A stretch of DNA of 64,000 nucleotides from Reinekea marinisedimentorum (GTDB lineage Bacteria; Pseudomonadota; Gammaproteobacteria; Pseudomonadales; Natronospirillaceae), in NCBI RefSeq assembly GCF_004341165.1, contig NZ_SLZR01000017.1:1-64000 (forward strand), written 5' to 3'. The notes beneath the pieces are model-generated. The model was not told the DNA's origin, searched no databases, and was given only the letters and a program-made list of their open reading frames with translations. The position numbers were made by a program, and so were the translations under genes. Shown piece by piece: positions 7,380 to 15,866 of the stretch (positions are counted from its first letter, which is position 1; every line of letters begins with the position of its first letter).

Positions 7380-9039
7380 GTTGTAATGCCTTAATTCTCT
7401 TAATTGACCTATCTAACCTAACAATTAAAGAATGCCCATCACCAAGCTTACGCTTCAACTCTTCAATCGAGTCAATAACCTCTCTATCTAAGATTCCACT
7501 CTCAATCTTTTGGCTTAATTTTTTATACTGATCAACTTCTGGTAATGGAGGTAAAGGATCAACGTACATAATCTGATGCATCACATCGCCACTCGTCTCA
7601 GCATATGAATTTCCTCTAGGACGGCTAACAATAAGATCGTCCTCCACATTCATCCCTATGGACAAAATATTGTTATATGGGACAGTAGTTAATACAGTAG
7701 GACTATGCGTTGAAAAGATAAACTGAATATTTGGAAAGGTACTTTCTAGTACTCTAACTATTCTTTGTTGCCACTCAGGATGTAAGTGCAAATCAATTTC
7801 ATCTACTAACACTATGCCTTTCCCTTCTAGTGGGTTGCCCTGATTTGGATTTAATAAAATCAATCTTCGCGCAATATCGGCGATAAGGGCAATCAGAGAT
7901 CTTTCACCTTGTGAAAGCTGCAAGATATTTAATGTTTCTTCATTTTTTTCTATAAGTAATCCAAGTGGCTTTCGTGACACACGCAAATTCTTGTAACCAG
8001 GCATAACTCCAGAAATCGCATTGGATAGCATGTCAATTAGCGCCTGAGGATTAGATGTCTTTCGTTTTGATAACTTATCTTTTAAAACGGCTATTTTATT
8101 TCTAATATCACTTTCCATGCTTTCTAAGGTGGTAATATTAGCATTTCCACTTTCCAGCATATCTTTAAGGACTTTTCCCTGCCCTTCTAAAGCTGCCAAC
8201 TCAGTTGTGAGAGGGGAGCTATTTGCTAAGGCTTCATTACGAAGGTCGTCTAAGTCTTTAAACCATCTAAAGAACTGCTTAAAGTCGGTAGATCCATTGA
8301 GTGAGTCACTGTAACCTGCATGCTTTGAAAAAAAACCATCAGGAGTTATGTCATCTGGCCACTCAATATCTTTTTTGATAACTTCAATTGCCCGTTCGAC
8401 TGAGTAAAATGCTATAAGAGGCAGGTTAAAATCTTTAACATTACTGTCGGCAACTCGAAACATTGAGCCAAGTGTTTTTATATCTTCGTATTCACCTCTC
8501 TTGGAAACGTCGGCACCTGAAACCACTTTTGTCACATCGGTTGTGAAAATCTGGGAGCCACAAAAACTTAGCTTTGAAATGATTGAAGCATAGCCATGTT
8601 CTGAGTCGTTATTAATATCTAAAGAATCTATCTTTTTACCTTGCCCACTCTCAGACATAATAGTATTTGCAAGCCAACTCAACGATTTTGCTATTGCCTC
8701 TAAAATCGTAGTTTTACCAACGCCGTTATTTCCTACAATAATTACTGAATTATGTTTATTTTCAAGCAACCTAGGAAACTCAATATTTACAGACTTAAAA
8801 ATACGAAAGTCAAAAAGAGCTAAAGAAGAAAGGGAAATTGTATAGTTTTTAATGCTTTCTAAGAATATCGATAAATACTTATTAGACTCAGCAACGTCCT
8901 GTTCAACAAACTGTCCTTTACCATAATATTTATATAGCTGAAAACTAGCGCGAATATCTCCATTTTTTGCAGCAGATTCTAACTTTCTAATCGTAGCTCT
9001 GTGCCTCTTTACACCTGAATCAATCATTTCCTTTCTCAC
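7366..9039 (-). CDS. ptuA: Retron-associated ABC-type ATPase, PtuA-like
   Basis: A 557-residue SMC/OLD-like ATPase. Walker A is at ~102-111 (VGNNGVGKTT), the ABC signature at ~375-379 (LSQGE), Walker B at ~409-414 (IVLVDEIDLHLHPEWQQ) and the H-loop at His445 (FSTHSPTVL). Between Walker A and the signature lies a long coiled-coil-like insertion (~265-330). The first ~60 residues resemble a Sel1-type helical repeat (NGDIRASFQLYKYYGKGQF), perhaps for contact with the reverse transcriptase. It overlaps the RT gene by 20 bases and the HNH gene by 14, giving a tight operon. In Septu and type I-A retrons, PtuA binds PtuB and gates its nuclease activity. Confidence 0.9.
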   Translation of the reverse strand: MRKEMIDSGVKRHRATIRKLESAAKNGDIRASFQLYKYYGKGQFVEQDVAESNKYLSIFLESIKNYTISLSSLALFDFRIFKSVNIEFPRLLENKHNSVIIVGNNGVGKTTILEAIAKSLSWLANTIMSESGQGKKIDSLDINNDSEHGYASIISKLSFCGSQIFTTDVTKVVSGADVSKRGEYEDIKTLGSMFRVADSNVKDFNLPLIAFYSVERAIEVIKKDIEWPDDITPDGFFSKHAGYSDSLNGSTDFKQFFRWFKDLDDLRNEALANSSPLTTELAALEGQGKVLKDMLESGNANITTLESMESDIRNKIAVLKDKLSKRKTSNPQALIDMLSNAISGVMPGYKNLRVSRKPLGLLIEKNEETLNILQLSQGERSLIALIADIARRLILLNPNQGNPLEGKGIVLVDEIDLHLHPEWQQRIVRVLESTFPNIQFIFSTHSPTVLTTVPYNNILSIGMNVEDDLIVSRPRGNSYAETSGDVMHQIMYVDPLPPLPEVDQYKKLSQKIESGILDREVIDSIEELKRKLGDGHSLIVRLDRSIKRIKALQRAKS

Positions 9040-9964
9040 ATGTTAAAATCTGGTGAATTACCTTACTTGTATATTTTTTTTCGAATCTACGCCTTAGATC
9101 CGGCTCAACATCAAATGCAAAAGACAGCAAACCTTTTAAATGCAGGGTATCATCTGGGTCTAACTGATCACTTGAAAACTGATAAATTAAAGAGGATATA
9201 TACCTCTTTCTTTGCCTTCCGATGGACAAGCTTCCTTTATTAGTAATTGTAATTCCCGTCACATGCCGATTATGAGCCTTTGAAGAAAAGACTGTCTTTG
9301 ATTCATTGACCGACAGCTTTCCTTGATACTCATTAGCTAGAACACCCTTAATATAGTCTGGCAAATCAAAGAGACACCCTCTTTTATTGGTAGACAAAGT
9401 AATGTCATCAGCGTATCTAGTATATTTAAGCCCATTAGCAAAGCAGTATTCACTCATTCTTATATCAAATGGATACATAATAAAATTTGATACTAGGGGA
9501 GAGCTAGGCGCACCGACGCTTAAAATAAGTCTTCCAGATGAACTTTTGTTTGGAGACCAAAACAGTAACTTTGTCAGTAGCCATTTGTCGCGGTCGGCTA
9601 CCTCCAAACCTACCTTTTCAACTACATCAAAAAATAAACTGGGATTAATAGAATTGAAAAAATTCTGAAGATCCATTTTTAATAGATAACTAGATTTAGC
9701 GTGAACTCGCGCGTTATCTTTAATCCCAACGCCTTGCCGGTACGCATAGGCACAGCTATGTACTGGAAGAAGCTCAGTTACGTAGGAGATTATTAACCGT
9801 TGATAGGCTTTTAACATTCGGGAAGGGTGGGCGATAACTCGAGAACCTGATGTTCTCTTTGGAATCCGATATATCTTATATCTATTTGGGGCTGTTAACG
9901 CAAAACCCCTAACATCTTGCTCTGAAATATCTAGATCACGCGCTAGTCTTTCAAAAAAATCCAT
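9020..9964 (-). CDS. Retron reverse transcriptase (type I-A, Ec78-like)
   Basis: A 314-residue reverse transcriptase with all retron hallmarks. It has the NAxxH motif (NARVH, residues 84-88), a catalytic Asp98 in LLKMDLQNFF, SVGAPSSP (149-156), YADD (184-187) and the VTG motif (235-237) in HNRHVTGITI. The length matches retron RTs (about 300-320 aa). It makes msDNA from the RNA encoded just upstream, joining the DNA to an internal guanosine by a 2'-5' bond. The sequences around SVGAPSSP and SSKAHNRHVTGITI are especially like the Ec78 enzyme. The start ATG lies only three bases beyond the putative a2 repeat of the RNA, so the ribosome-binding site (AGG) falls inside a2. Confidence 0.95.
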   Translation of the reverse strand: MDFFERLARDLDISEQDVRGFALTAPNRYKIYRIPKRTSGSRVIAHPSRMLKAYQRLIISYVTELLPVHSCAYAYRQGVGIKDNARVHAKSSYLLKMDLQNFFNSINPSLFFDVVEKVGLEVADRDKWLLTKLLFWSPNKSSSGRLILSVGAPSSPLVSNFIMYPFDIRMSEYCFANGLKYTRYADDITLSTNKRGCLFDLPDYIKGVLANEYQGKLSVNESKTVFSSKAHNRHVTGITITNKGSLSIGRQRKRYISSLIYQFSSDQLDPDDTLHLKGLLSFAFDVEPDLRRRFEKKYTSKVIHQILTCEKGND

Positions 9965-9986
9965 CTAGGACCTATATATGTTGGAA

Positions 9987-10024
9987 TAAGGCGGCGCTAA
10001 ACATATTAATTTAGCGCCGCCTTA
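9987..10024 (-). repeat. Perfect 15-bp hairpin inside the retron RNA, next to a2
   Basis: Arms TAAGGCGGCGCTAAA and TTTAGCGCCGCCTTA pair perfectly around an 8-base AT-rich loop. The position just before a2 makes it the best candidate for the msd stem. It lacks a following T-run, so it does not look like a terminator. Confidence 0.7.
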
Positions 10025-10044
10025 ATAACCCTTTACTAGAGGCC

Positions 10045-10117
10045 GCGGGGTTAAGGCTTTGCCCTGATTCCCGAGCGAAGAATGAGAGAGGGAATCAGGG
10101 CAAAGCCTTAACCCCGC
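10045..10117 (-). repeat. Perfect 28-bp hairpin inside the retron RNA
   Basis: Positions 10045-10072 and 10090-10117 are exact reverse complements, 28 of 28, around a 17-base loop. Such perfection over 28 bp is typical of msDNA stems and rare by chance. It lies between the msr-like part and the 15-bp hairpin, so it may be the main msd stem or an extra msr/msd element. Confidence 0.75.
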
Positions 10118-10264
10118 AATCATAATCTTAATCAATAAGTTTGAGTCTGGCTAAACGCCCGACTAGACCGAAAGTACTGTAGGTCCAATAACACTAAAGA
10201 GTTAATCCAAGTTTAACTGATGCTTCTATAACCAGCAATCCTGTCATTTCTACTAAAGGTTGAA

Positions 10265-10285
10265 GTAGCACCAGGGTAGCACCAG
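10265..10285. repeat. Two 10-bp direct repeats near the tRNA end (possible integrase arm sites)
   Basis: GTAGCACCAG occurs at 10265 and again at 10276, an 11-base period (one helical turn), about 90 bases inside the element from the tRNA 3' end. Tyrosine integrases bind such short repeated arm sites beside the crossover. This reading is inferred from position and spacing only. Confidence 0.4.
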
Positions 10286-10336
10286 AATTCGAAGATGAAA
10301 ATTCAGGAGCTAAAATCAAGATAGGTTAGAACGACG

Positions 10337-10368
10337 AAAGCCCCGTGCTTTATGGGCTACGGGGCTTT
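10337..10368 (-). terminator. Terminator of the tRNA-Thr transcript
   Basis: Perfect 10-base arms AAAGCCCCGT and ACGGGGCTTT flank a 12-base loop, 8 bases beyond the tRNA 3' end. The following T-run on the minus strand is short, but stem strength and position fit a factor-independent terminator or a 3' trailer hairpin. Confidence 0.6.
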
Positions 10369-10375
10369 CTGAATG

Positions 10376-10451
<76 letters not shown>

Positions 10452-10463
10452 TAACGGAGGCGA

Positions 10464-10492
10464 ACTATATAGATGACTTTTTAAAAGGTCAA
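10464..10492 (-). promoter_or_regulatory. Promoter of tRNA-Thr
   Basis: On the minus strand TTGACC (10492-10487) and TATAGT (10469-10464) are separated by exactly 17 bases. They are followed by a GC-rich stretch (CGCCTCC) like the discriminators of stringently controlled stable-RNA promoters. The tRNA begins 12 bases beyond the -10 box. Confidence 0.75.
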
Positions 10493-10606
10493 CAACTATC
10501 TGATAAATAACAGGTTTTTATTTATTCCCCGGCAAAATATTTACCAAATACGCCGGTTTGCCAATGAACTATACTAGCCAGAACGCTTATTTTCCCGGGT
10601 CGATGT

Positions 10607-11380
10607 ATGCTGCGCCTGATAATTCTTACTTTTACCGCTGTGTTGGTGCAGCAAAGTTATGCTGAAAGCTTCACGTTTTGCCTGGAAGATCAGGCCAATC
10701 CGCCTTTTATTCACGGGCCTAACGACTGGGGCCAAAGCGATAACGGGCTGTTCCCCGATCTGGTGGCGATCGCCGCTAAAGAAGCCGGTATGGATATTCA
10801 GTATATAAGGCGCCCATGGAAGCGATGCCAGCAGAGTCTTAAACAGGGTGAGGTCGACGCCCTCTATGCGTTTATTTATACCGCAGAGCGAGATCAATGG
10901 GCGGCGTTCCCTAAAACGAAAGGCCAGCCGGACCAGCGCTATGCGTATCTTGGCAACTATAAGGTATTCACCCACAAAAACAGCAGCCTGAATTGGGATG
11001 GGACGGCCTTCAGCGATCCGCAGGCGATGGTTCAGTCGATACCCGGCTACGTTGCCGACCAGCGCCTTAAGGCGATGCAGATCATGCCGCAGATTGAGCT
11101 GCAACCGATGCAGGGCTTAGAGATGGTGTCCAGAGGCAGGATTGATGGCTACGTTATCGACCGGCTGATTGGCTGGGAGCTGGCGCACCTGCTTAATATC
11201 GCGGACAGCGTTAAAACCATAGAGCAACCCTTTATGGAGCAACCCTGGTATATCGCTTTTTCTAAGCAGGCTTATGGTCATTCAAGGCCGGAGATTGAGG
11301 CGTTTTGGACTGCACTGGAACAAGCAAGGATCCGGTACAGCCCAACACTGGAAGCTAAATATATCGAAGTACCTGAATAG
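10607..11380 (+). CDS. Periplasmic solute-binding protein, amino-acid ABC family 3-like
   Basis: A 257-residue protein with a signal peptide (MLRLIILTFTAVLVQQSYA, cleavage after SYA). The mature part follows the SBP_bac_3 pattern. It opens with a strand and ligand-loop region (FTFCLEDQANPPF), contains GLFPDLVAIAAKEAGMDIQYIRRPW, and has a mid-protein R-x-Q-W-A-A-F-P motif. There are no transporter genes beside it, so it is an orphan binding protein or a sensor-like stand-alone copy, common in marine gammaproteobacteria. The ligand is unknown. It converges with phoU, the stop codons being adjacent. Confidence 0.75.
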   Translation: MLRLIILTFTAVLVQQSYAESFTFCLEDQANPPFIHGPNDWGQSDNGLFPDLVAIAAKEAGMDIQYIRRPWKRCQQSLKQGEVDALYAFIYTAERDQWAAFPKTKGQPDQRYAYLGNYKVFTHKNSSLNWDGTAFSDPQAMVQSIPGYVADQRLKAMQIMPQIELQPMQGLEMVSRGRIDGYVIDRLIGWELAHLLNIADSVKTIEQPFMEQPWYIAFSKQAYGHSRPEIEAFWTALEQARIRYSPTLEAKYIEVPE

Positions 11381-12094
11381 TTACCTGTTCACGGTCTCTT
11401 CTACTTTTTCCAGCTTCTTATGACGAACGTCTTTACCTTTAACCAGATAAATAACGTTTTCTGAAATGTTCTGGGCGTGATCACCAATACGCTCCAGCGC
11501 GCGCAATGCCCACAGTACATTCAGTGCACGGGTAATGGTGCGCGGATCTTCCATCATCTTGGTCACCAGCGTGCGCACAGCGGTGTTGTATTCCAGATCT
11601 ACCGCCTTATCTTGCTGCATCACCTCAAAGGCGGAGTCTGCGTCCAGGCGGGCAAATGAATCCAGTGACGACTGCACCATTTCACGCACCTTTTCGCCCA
11701 AGTGACGCAGTTCAACATAGCCTTGCGGGCCGGCGCCGTCGTTGGAAAGCTCAATCGCCTGCTGGGCAATCTTTACCGCCTCATCGCCAATACGCTCAAG
11801 ATCGTTTACCGTTTTTGAAACAGCGATAATGAAACGCAAATCGGTTGCTGCCGGGTTACGCTTGGCCAGAATCTGAGTTGTTTCTTTATCGATCTTCAAC
11901 TCCATCTTGTTGACGTCTTTATCCATCTGGATGGCTTCAGAGGCCAGTTCGCTGTCTACATTCACCAAAGACTTAAAAGCAATTTCAATTTGCTGTTCAA
12001 CAATGCCACCCATTTCCATCAGGTGGTTACGCGCTTCTTCCAGTTCAGCATTGAATTGCCCTGAAGTGTGCTTATCAAACGTGATACTTACCAT
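11381..12094 (-). CDS. phoU: Phosphate signalling protein PhoU
   Basis: A 237-residue protein with two PhoU repeats of three helices each (about 20-105 and 125-215). Both carry the metal-binding D-rich motifs (DKDVNKMELKID and NVLWALRALERIGDHAQNI, with ERIGDEAVKIA in the first half). PhoU links the Pst transporter to the PhoR sensor kinase and limits uptake when phosphate is ample. It is the last gene of the pst operon, 13 bases after pstB, preceded by GGAGATAA. The length is normal for the family. Confidence 0.96.
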   Translation of the reverse strand: MVSITFDKHTSGQFNAELEEARNHLMEMGGIVEQQIEIAFKSLVNVDSELASEAIQMDKDVNKMELKIDKETTQILAKRNPAATDLRFIIAVSKTVNDLERIGDEAVKIAQQAIELSNDGAGPQGYVELRHLGEKVREMVQSSLDSFARLDADSAFEVMQQDKAVDLEYNTAVRTLVTKMMEDPRTITRALNVLWALRALERIGDHAQNISENVIYLVKGKDVRHKKLEKVEETVNR

Positions 12095-12107
12095 GCTAAT
12101 TATCTCC

Positions 12108-12944
12108 TTAACCGAATCGGCCAGTGATGTAGTCTTCCGTTAAACGATGCTCAGGCGCAGTGAAGATTTTATCAGTCGCGCCAACTTCTACCAGTCTGCC
12201 CAGGTGGAAATAAGCAGTACGGGAAGAAACTCGCGCAGCCTGTTGCATACTGTGGGTAACAATAGCAATCGTGAAGTTTTCTGAAAGCTCAGCAATCAAT
12301 TCTTCAATGCGCGCGGTTGCGATTGGGTCCAGCGCAGAGCATGGTTCATCCATCAGGATCACTTCCGGAGAAACCGCAATCGTTCGGGCAATACACAGAC
12401 GCTGCTGCTGACCACCGGATAAACCGGTTGCCGGCTGATCGAGGCGATCCTTTACTTCATTCCAGATACTGGCTTTTTGCAGCGCAGTTTCAACAATTTC
12501 ATCCAGCTCCGCCTTACGCGTCACCAGGCCATGAATACGCGGGCCATAGGCAACGTTATCGTAGATAGACTTTGGAAACGGGTTCGGCTTCTGAAACACC
12601 ATGCCAACGCGTGCGCGCAGGTTTACCACATCCATTTTTTTGTCGTAGATGTTGTCGCCATCCAAATGGATATCGCCCTTCACCCGGCAAATATCAATGG
12701 TGTCGTTCATACGGTTCAGCGTTCGCAAAAAGGTGGACTTGCCACAGCCAGACGGGCCGATCATCGCCAACACTTCGTTTTTACCGATATCCAGATCGAC
12801 GCCGAAAATCGCCTGTTTTTCACCATAGAAAACATCAACGCCACGGGTTGTCATACGCGCGTTGTCTTTTAACGTTGGCTTACCTACCGTGCTGGACCAG
12901 CCTTCAAAGATTTGTGCCAATTCATCGTTCGTGTTCGTGGTCAC
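12108..12944 (-). CDS. pstB: Phosphate ABC transporter ATP-binding protein PstB
   Basis: A 278-residue ABC ATPase that powers PstSCAB uptake. Walker A is GPSGCGKST, the signature is [16 protein letters not shown], Walker B is [13 protein letters not shown] and the H-loop is IVTHSMQQA. The [25 protein letters not shown] segment is characteristic of PstB. The start is GTG at 12944 with AAGGGG seven bases upstream. A short N-terminal extension of about 25 residues precedes the ABC fold. It lies between pstA and phoU, 36 bases after pstA. Confidence 0.97.
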   Translation of the reverse strand: MTTNTNDELAQIFEGWSSTVGKPTLKDNARMTTRGVDVFYGEKQAIFGVDLDIGKNEVLAMIGPSGCGKSTFLRTLNRMNDTIDICRVKGDIHLDGDNIYDKKMDVVNLRARVGMVFQKPNPFPKSIYDNVAYGPRIHGLVTRKAELDEIVETALQKASIWNEVKDRLDQPATGLSGGQQQRLCIARTIAVSPEVILMDEPCSALDPIATARIEELIAELSENFTIAIVTHSMQQAARVSSRTAYFHLGRLVEVGATDKIFTAPEHRLTEDYITGRFG

Positions 12945-12980
12945 TTTAAAACCCCTTAAAAAAATATGTACGGTCTGGTG

Positions 12981-14291
12981 TTACCAGGTTTTCTCGAATT
13001 TCTTACGCAAATAAACAGCCAGCAGGTTCATGATGGCCAGGAAGCCCAGCAGCACCATGATTGCGCCCGATGTTTTCGCAACAAAGGCGCGCTCTGGCAG
13101 GTCGGACCACAGGTAAACCTGAACAGGAAGTACTGTAGCAGGGTCTAGCGGGCCACCCGGAATATCGGCAATAAAGGCTACCATACCGATCATCAGCAAG
13201 GGGGCTGTTTCACCCAGTGCCTGAGCCATACCAATAATAGTACCCGTCAGCATACCCGGCATCGCCAGTGGCAATACATGGTGCATCACCATTTGCATCT
13301 TGGAGGCACCCAACCCCAGTGCAGCCTCACGAATGGATGGCGGCACGGCCTTAATGGCGGAACGAGATGAAATAATAATCGTCGGCAGTGTCATCAGCGT
13401 TAACACCAGGCCACCTACAACCGGCGCTGAACGCGGCAGGTGGAACACGTTAATAAATACCGCCAAGCCCAATAAACCAAAGACAATGGATGGCACGGCT
13501 GCCAGGTTATTGATGTTGACCTCAATGACCTCTGTTAGGCGGTTCTGCGGTGCAAACTCTTCCAGGTAAATGGCCGCAGCAACCCCAATCGGGAAAGACA
13601 GCAGTAACGTGACCAGCAAGGTATAGAAAGAACCGATCATGGCACCCCGGATACCGGCTTGCTCGGGCTCGCGCGAGTCACCTGCGGTAAAGAAGGTGGT
13701 GTTAAACTTCTGTCGGATCTCACCTTCGGCTTCCAGACTATCGATCAGAGACAGCTGCAGATCGGTAATACGGCGCTCACTTTCCGGCACGGTACGGTCG
13801 ACCTGACCTTTCATCACGGCGTCGATTTCATCGTCGGCAACAATCCAGATTTCTTCCGATGTACCGAGCTTCTCGGGGTTAGCCAGCAAACGATCACGAA
13901 GTGAGTACTCGGCAATGCTACTGACCAGCGCGTTACGCTGACGAACGGCGGAGCGACCACTTACTTCCGGGAAGCGCTCAGCCAGGGAGGTACTCAGCAG
14001 CCCGCGCCAATCGGCCCATTTCAGCTCATCTTCGTCTGTCAGATCGGTAACGCCAATAACATCCGGGTCGTAATTAATGGTCAGCTTGATTTCCGAAGTC
14101 ATAAAAGACGACGCGCCGCCATAAAAAATGGTACCCAGCAGCATTGCCAGAAACGCCATGCCTAAGCAAATAGACATTATGCCGTAAACCTGAAAACGCT
14201 TTTCCTTGGCATAACGGGCCTTCAGGTTTTTCTGCATGCGCTCCTGCTTTACCTCAGCAAGGCGCTCAATGGCATTCAATTGATTAGTCAT
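12981..14291 (-). CDS. pstA: Phosphate ABC transporter permease PstA
   Basis: A 436-residue inner-membrane permease. The first transmembrane span is near residue 35-60 (VYGIMSICLGMAFLAMLLGTIFY). It is followed by a ~150-residue periplasmic insertion and then the five-span permease core with the EAA loop (EAALGLGASKMQMVMHHVLPLAMPG). E. coli PstA is about 296 aa; this long periplasmic loop is usual in Pseudomonas-like gammaproteobacteria. ATG at 14291 is chosen, since it overlaps the end of pstC by 8 bases and starts MTNQLNAIERL. A longer frame upstream is less likely. Confidence 0.95.
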   Translation of the reverse strand: MTNQLNAIERLAEVKQERMQKNLKARYAKEKRFQVYGIMSICLGMAFLAMLLGTIFYGGASSFMTSEIKLTINYDPDVIGVTDLTDEDELKWADWRGLLSTSLAERFPEVSGRSAVRQRNALVSSIAEYSLRDRLLANPEKLGTSEEIWIVADDEIDAVMKGQVDRTVPESERRITDLQLSLIDSLEAEGEIRQKFNTTFFTAGDSREPEQAGIRGAMIGSFYTLLVTLLLSFPIGVAAAIYLEEFAPQNRLTEVIEVNINNLAAVPSIVFGLLGLAVFINVFHLPRSAPVVGGLVLTLMTLPTIIISSRSAIKAVPPSIREAALGLGASKMQMVMHHVLPLAMPGMLTGTIIGMAQALGETAPLLMIGMVAFIADIPGGPLDPATVLPVQVYLWSDLPERAFVAKTSGAIMVLLGFLAIMNLLAVYLRKKFEKTW

Positions 14292-15672
14292 ATTGCTCTC
14301 TAAACCTCTTAACCACAGCCAATGCAATCACGTTAAGCATCAGCGTTACAAAGAACAGCATTAAACCAAGCGCGAATGCAGCCAGGGTTTTTGCACTGTC
14401 GAACTCCTGATCACCCACCAACAGAGTTGCGATCTGAACCGTGACCGTTGTAACTGCCTCTAATGGATTGGCCGTCAGGTTAGCGGCAAGGCCTGCCGCC
14501 ATCACAACAATCATGGTTTCGCCAATCGCACGCGATGCCGCCAGAAGCACACCGCTGACGATGCCCGGAAGCGCTGCCGGGAAGATAACCTGTTTTACAG
14601 TTTCACTTTTGGTTGCACCCAGGCCGTAGGAGCCATCGCGCAATGAACGCGGCACGGCATTGATAACATCGTCCGCCAGGCTGGATACAAAAGGAATAAT
14701 CATAATGCCCATAACCAGGCCGGCGGCCAGAGCACTTTCTGAAGAAACACCGTTAACACCGATGCCTTCGAAGAAGCCCTTCAGCTTTGGTGCCATGGTT
14801 AATGCCGCAAAGAAGCCGTAGACAACGGTTGGAATACCGGCCAGCACCTCAAGCAGTGGCTTGATAATTGAGCGCACCCGGGAGCTGGCATATTCAACCA
14901 AATACACAGCCGTCATCAACCCGACCGGCACCGCAACCAACAGCGCGATACCGGCAATCATCAGGGTACCGACAAACAACGGGATTGCGCCAAAGGCACC
15001 GGATGAGCCGGCAACCTCAGCATTAATAGCGATTTGCGGGCTCCACTTAATACCGAACACAAACTCGGTAAATGGCACCTTATGGAAGAAGCGAATAGAT
15101 TCAAATACGACGGAAAACACAATGCCTACCGTCGTTAGAATAGCGATCATTGAGCTGGCCAGCAGTAAAGCCTCGACCACCTTCTCGAACTGGTTGCGCG
15201 CACGCTGTTCGGGCTTGATCAACCGCCAGCCCCAAACACCACCAAGCACAGTCAGGGCAATCACCAGTACGGTTCGGCCTGTGGTGCTGGTTGTCATCAG
15301 GTTGTTTAATGCTTCTACCGCCGGATAAAAGGCCGGATCGGAAGCCTCGGTAATAATACCTTTCTGCAGGTTATAGATTTCAGCCCAGACCAGATCCAGG
15401 CGCGACCCGGAGAGAGCCTGATAACTTTCCGGTAGCAGAGAAAAAACGGAATTCTGAATTATGACGTCTTGAAACGCACTCCACAGGGCAAGCAAGATAA
15501 CCCCAGGAATAGCTGCCCATGCCGCAGCCAAAAGACCATAATAGTTGGGTAAGGAATGGAGATACCTAATACCACCAACTGATTGTGCGACATCTACCGA
15601 GCGCTTGCGGCCTAAAACAAAAACCGCGGCGACGATGATAATCAGCAACAAAAACAAGGACGAAGACGTCAT
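14284..15672 (-). CDS. pstC: Phosphate ABC transporter permease PstC
   Basis: A 462-residue permease partner of PstA. It has N-terminal spans (SLFLLLIIIVAAVFVL and LLAAAWAAIPGVILLALW), an intermediate periplasmic part, and a C-terminal binding-protein-dependent permease domain (about 225-455). That domain includes the EAA-like loop GSYGLGATKSETVKQVIFPAALPG. The enlarged N-terminus compared with E. coli PstC (319 aa) is typical of the long Pseudomonas-type version. It follows pstS after a 194-base gap holding a terminator-like hairpin, so transcription of pstC probably depends on read-through or RNA processing. Confidence 0.95.
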   Translation of the reverse strand: MTSSSLFLLLIIIVAAVFVLGRKRSVDVAQSVGGIRYLHSLPNYYGLLAAAWAAIPGVILLALWSAFQDVIIQNSVFSLLPESYQALSGSRLDLVWAEIYNLQKGIITEASDPAFYPAVEALNNLMTTSTTGRTVLVIALTVLGGVWGWRLIKPEQRARNQFEKVVEALLLASSMIAILTTVGIVFSVVFESIRFFHKVPFTEFVFGIKWSPQIAINAEVAGSSGAFGAIPLFVGTLMIAGIALLVAVPVGLMTAVYLVEYASSRVRSIIKPLLEVLAGIPTVVYGFFAALTMAPKLKGFFEGIGVNGVSSESALAAGLVMGIMIIPFVSSLADDVINAVPRSLRDGSYGLGATKSETVKQVIFPAALPGIVSGVLLAASRAIGETMIVVMAAGLAANLTANPLEAVTTVTVQIATLLVGDQEFDSAKTLAAFALGLMLFFVTLMLNVIALAVVKRFREQYD

Positions 15673-15817
15673 ATTGGCTCCTGAAAAACCTATTATTTTC
15701 TGTTATCGCCCTAGCGAAACGGCGCTTTTCCAGTCCTTTCCAGCATTCAGCTAATGGCGACAAACAGAATTCAACTACCTAACGAGCCATTTCCCTGGCT
15801 TTCTTTTTACAACGAAA

Positions 15818-15852
15818 AAAAAGAGCCTGGCTGAGCCGGCTCTTCTTTTTTA
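15818..15852 (-). terminator. Terminator-like hairpin between pstS and pstC
   Basis: On the minus strand, just after the pstS stop, AAGAGCC and GGCTCTT form a stem around a 10-base loop, followed by eight T residues. It would reduce pstC-A-B-phoU transcription relative to pstS, a common way to overproduce the binding protein. Confidence 0.75.
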
Positions 15853-15866
15853 AAAGTAATGAATGA

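Larger units (their letters stand above)
9968..10186 (-). ncRNA. Putative retron msr-msd RNA
   Basis: This stretch lies directly upstream of the RT. On the minus strand it starts with GGACCTA (10186-10180, candidate a1) and ends with the complementary TAGGTCC (9974-9968, candidate a2), the pairing expected at the ends of a retron RNA. Next to a1 is a small bulged hairpin around 10143-10168 (GTCT...AGAC), suiting the msr. There follow a perfect 28-bp hairpin with a 17-base loop and a perfect 15-bp hairpin with an 8-base loop. The msd template should be the part next to a2, hence the 15-bp hairpin and possibly the 28-bp one. The branching G is probably the first G after a1. Exact ends are inferred. 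Confidence 0.75.

Noticed and set aside
9987..10024. 15-bp hairpin as a transcription terminator before the RT gene
   Set aside because: No T-run follows on either strand, and it lies between the retron repeats, so it fits the msd better.
12317..12949. Plus-strand open frames opposite pstB and pstA
   Set aside because: Mirror frames of strongly conserved genes, without ribosome-binding sites or family features.
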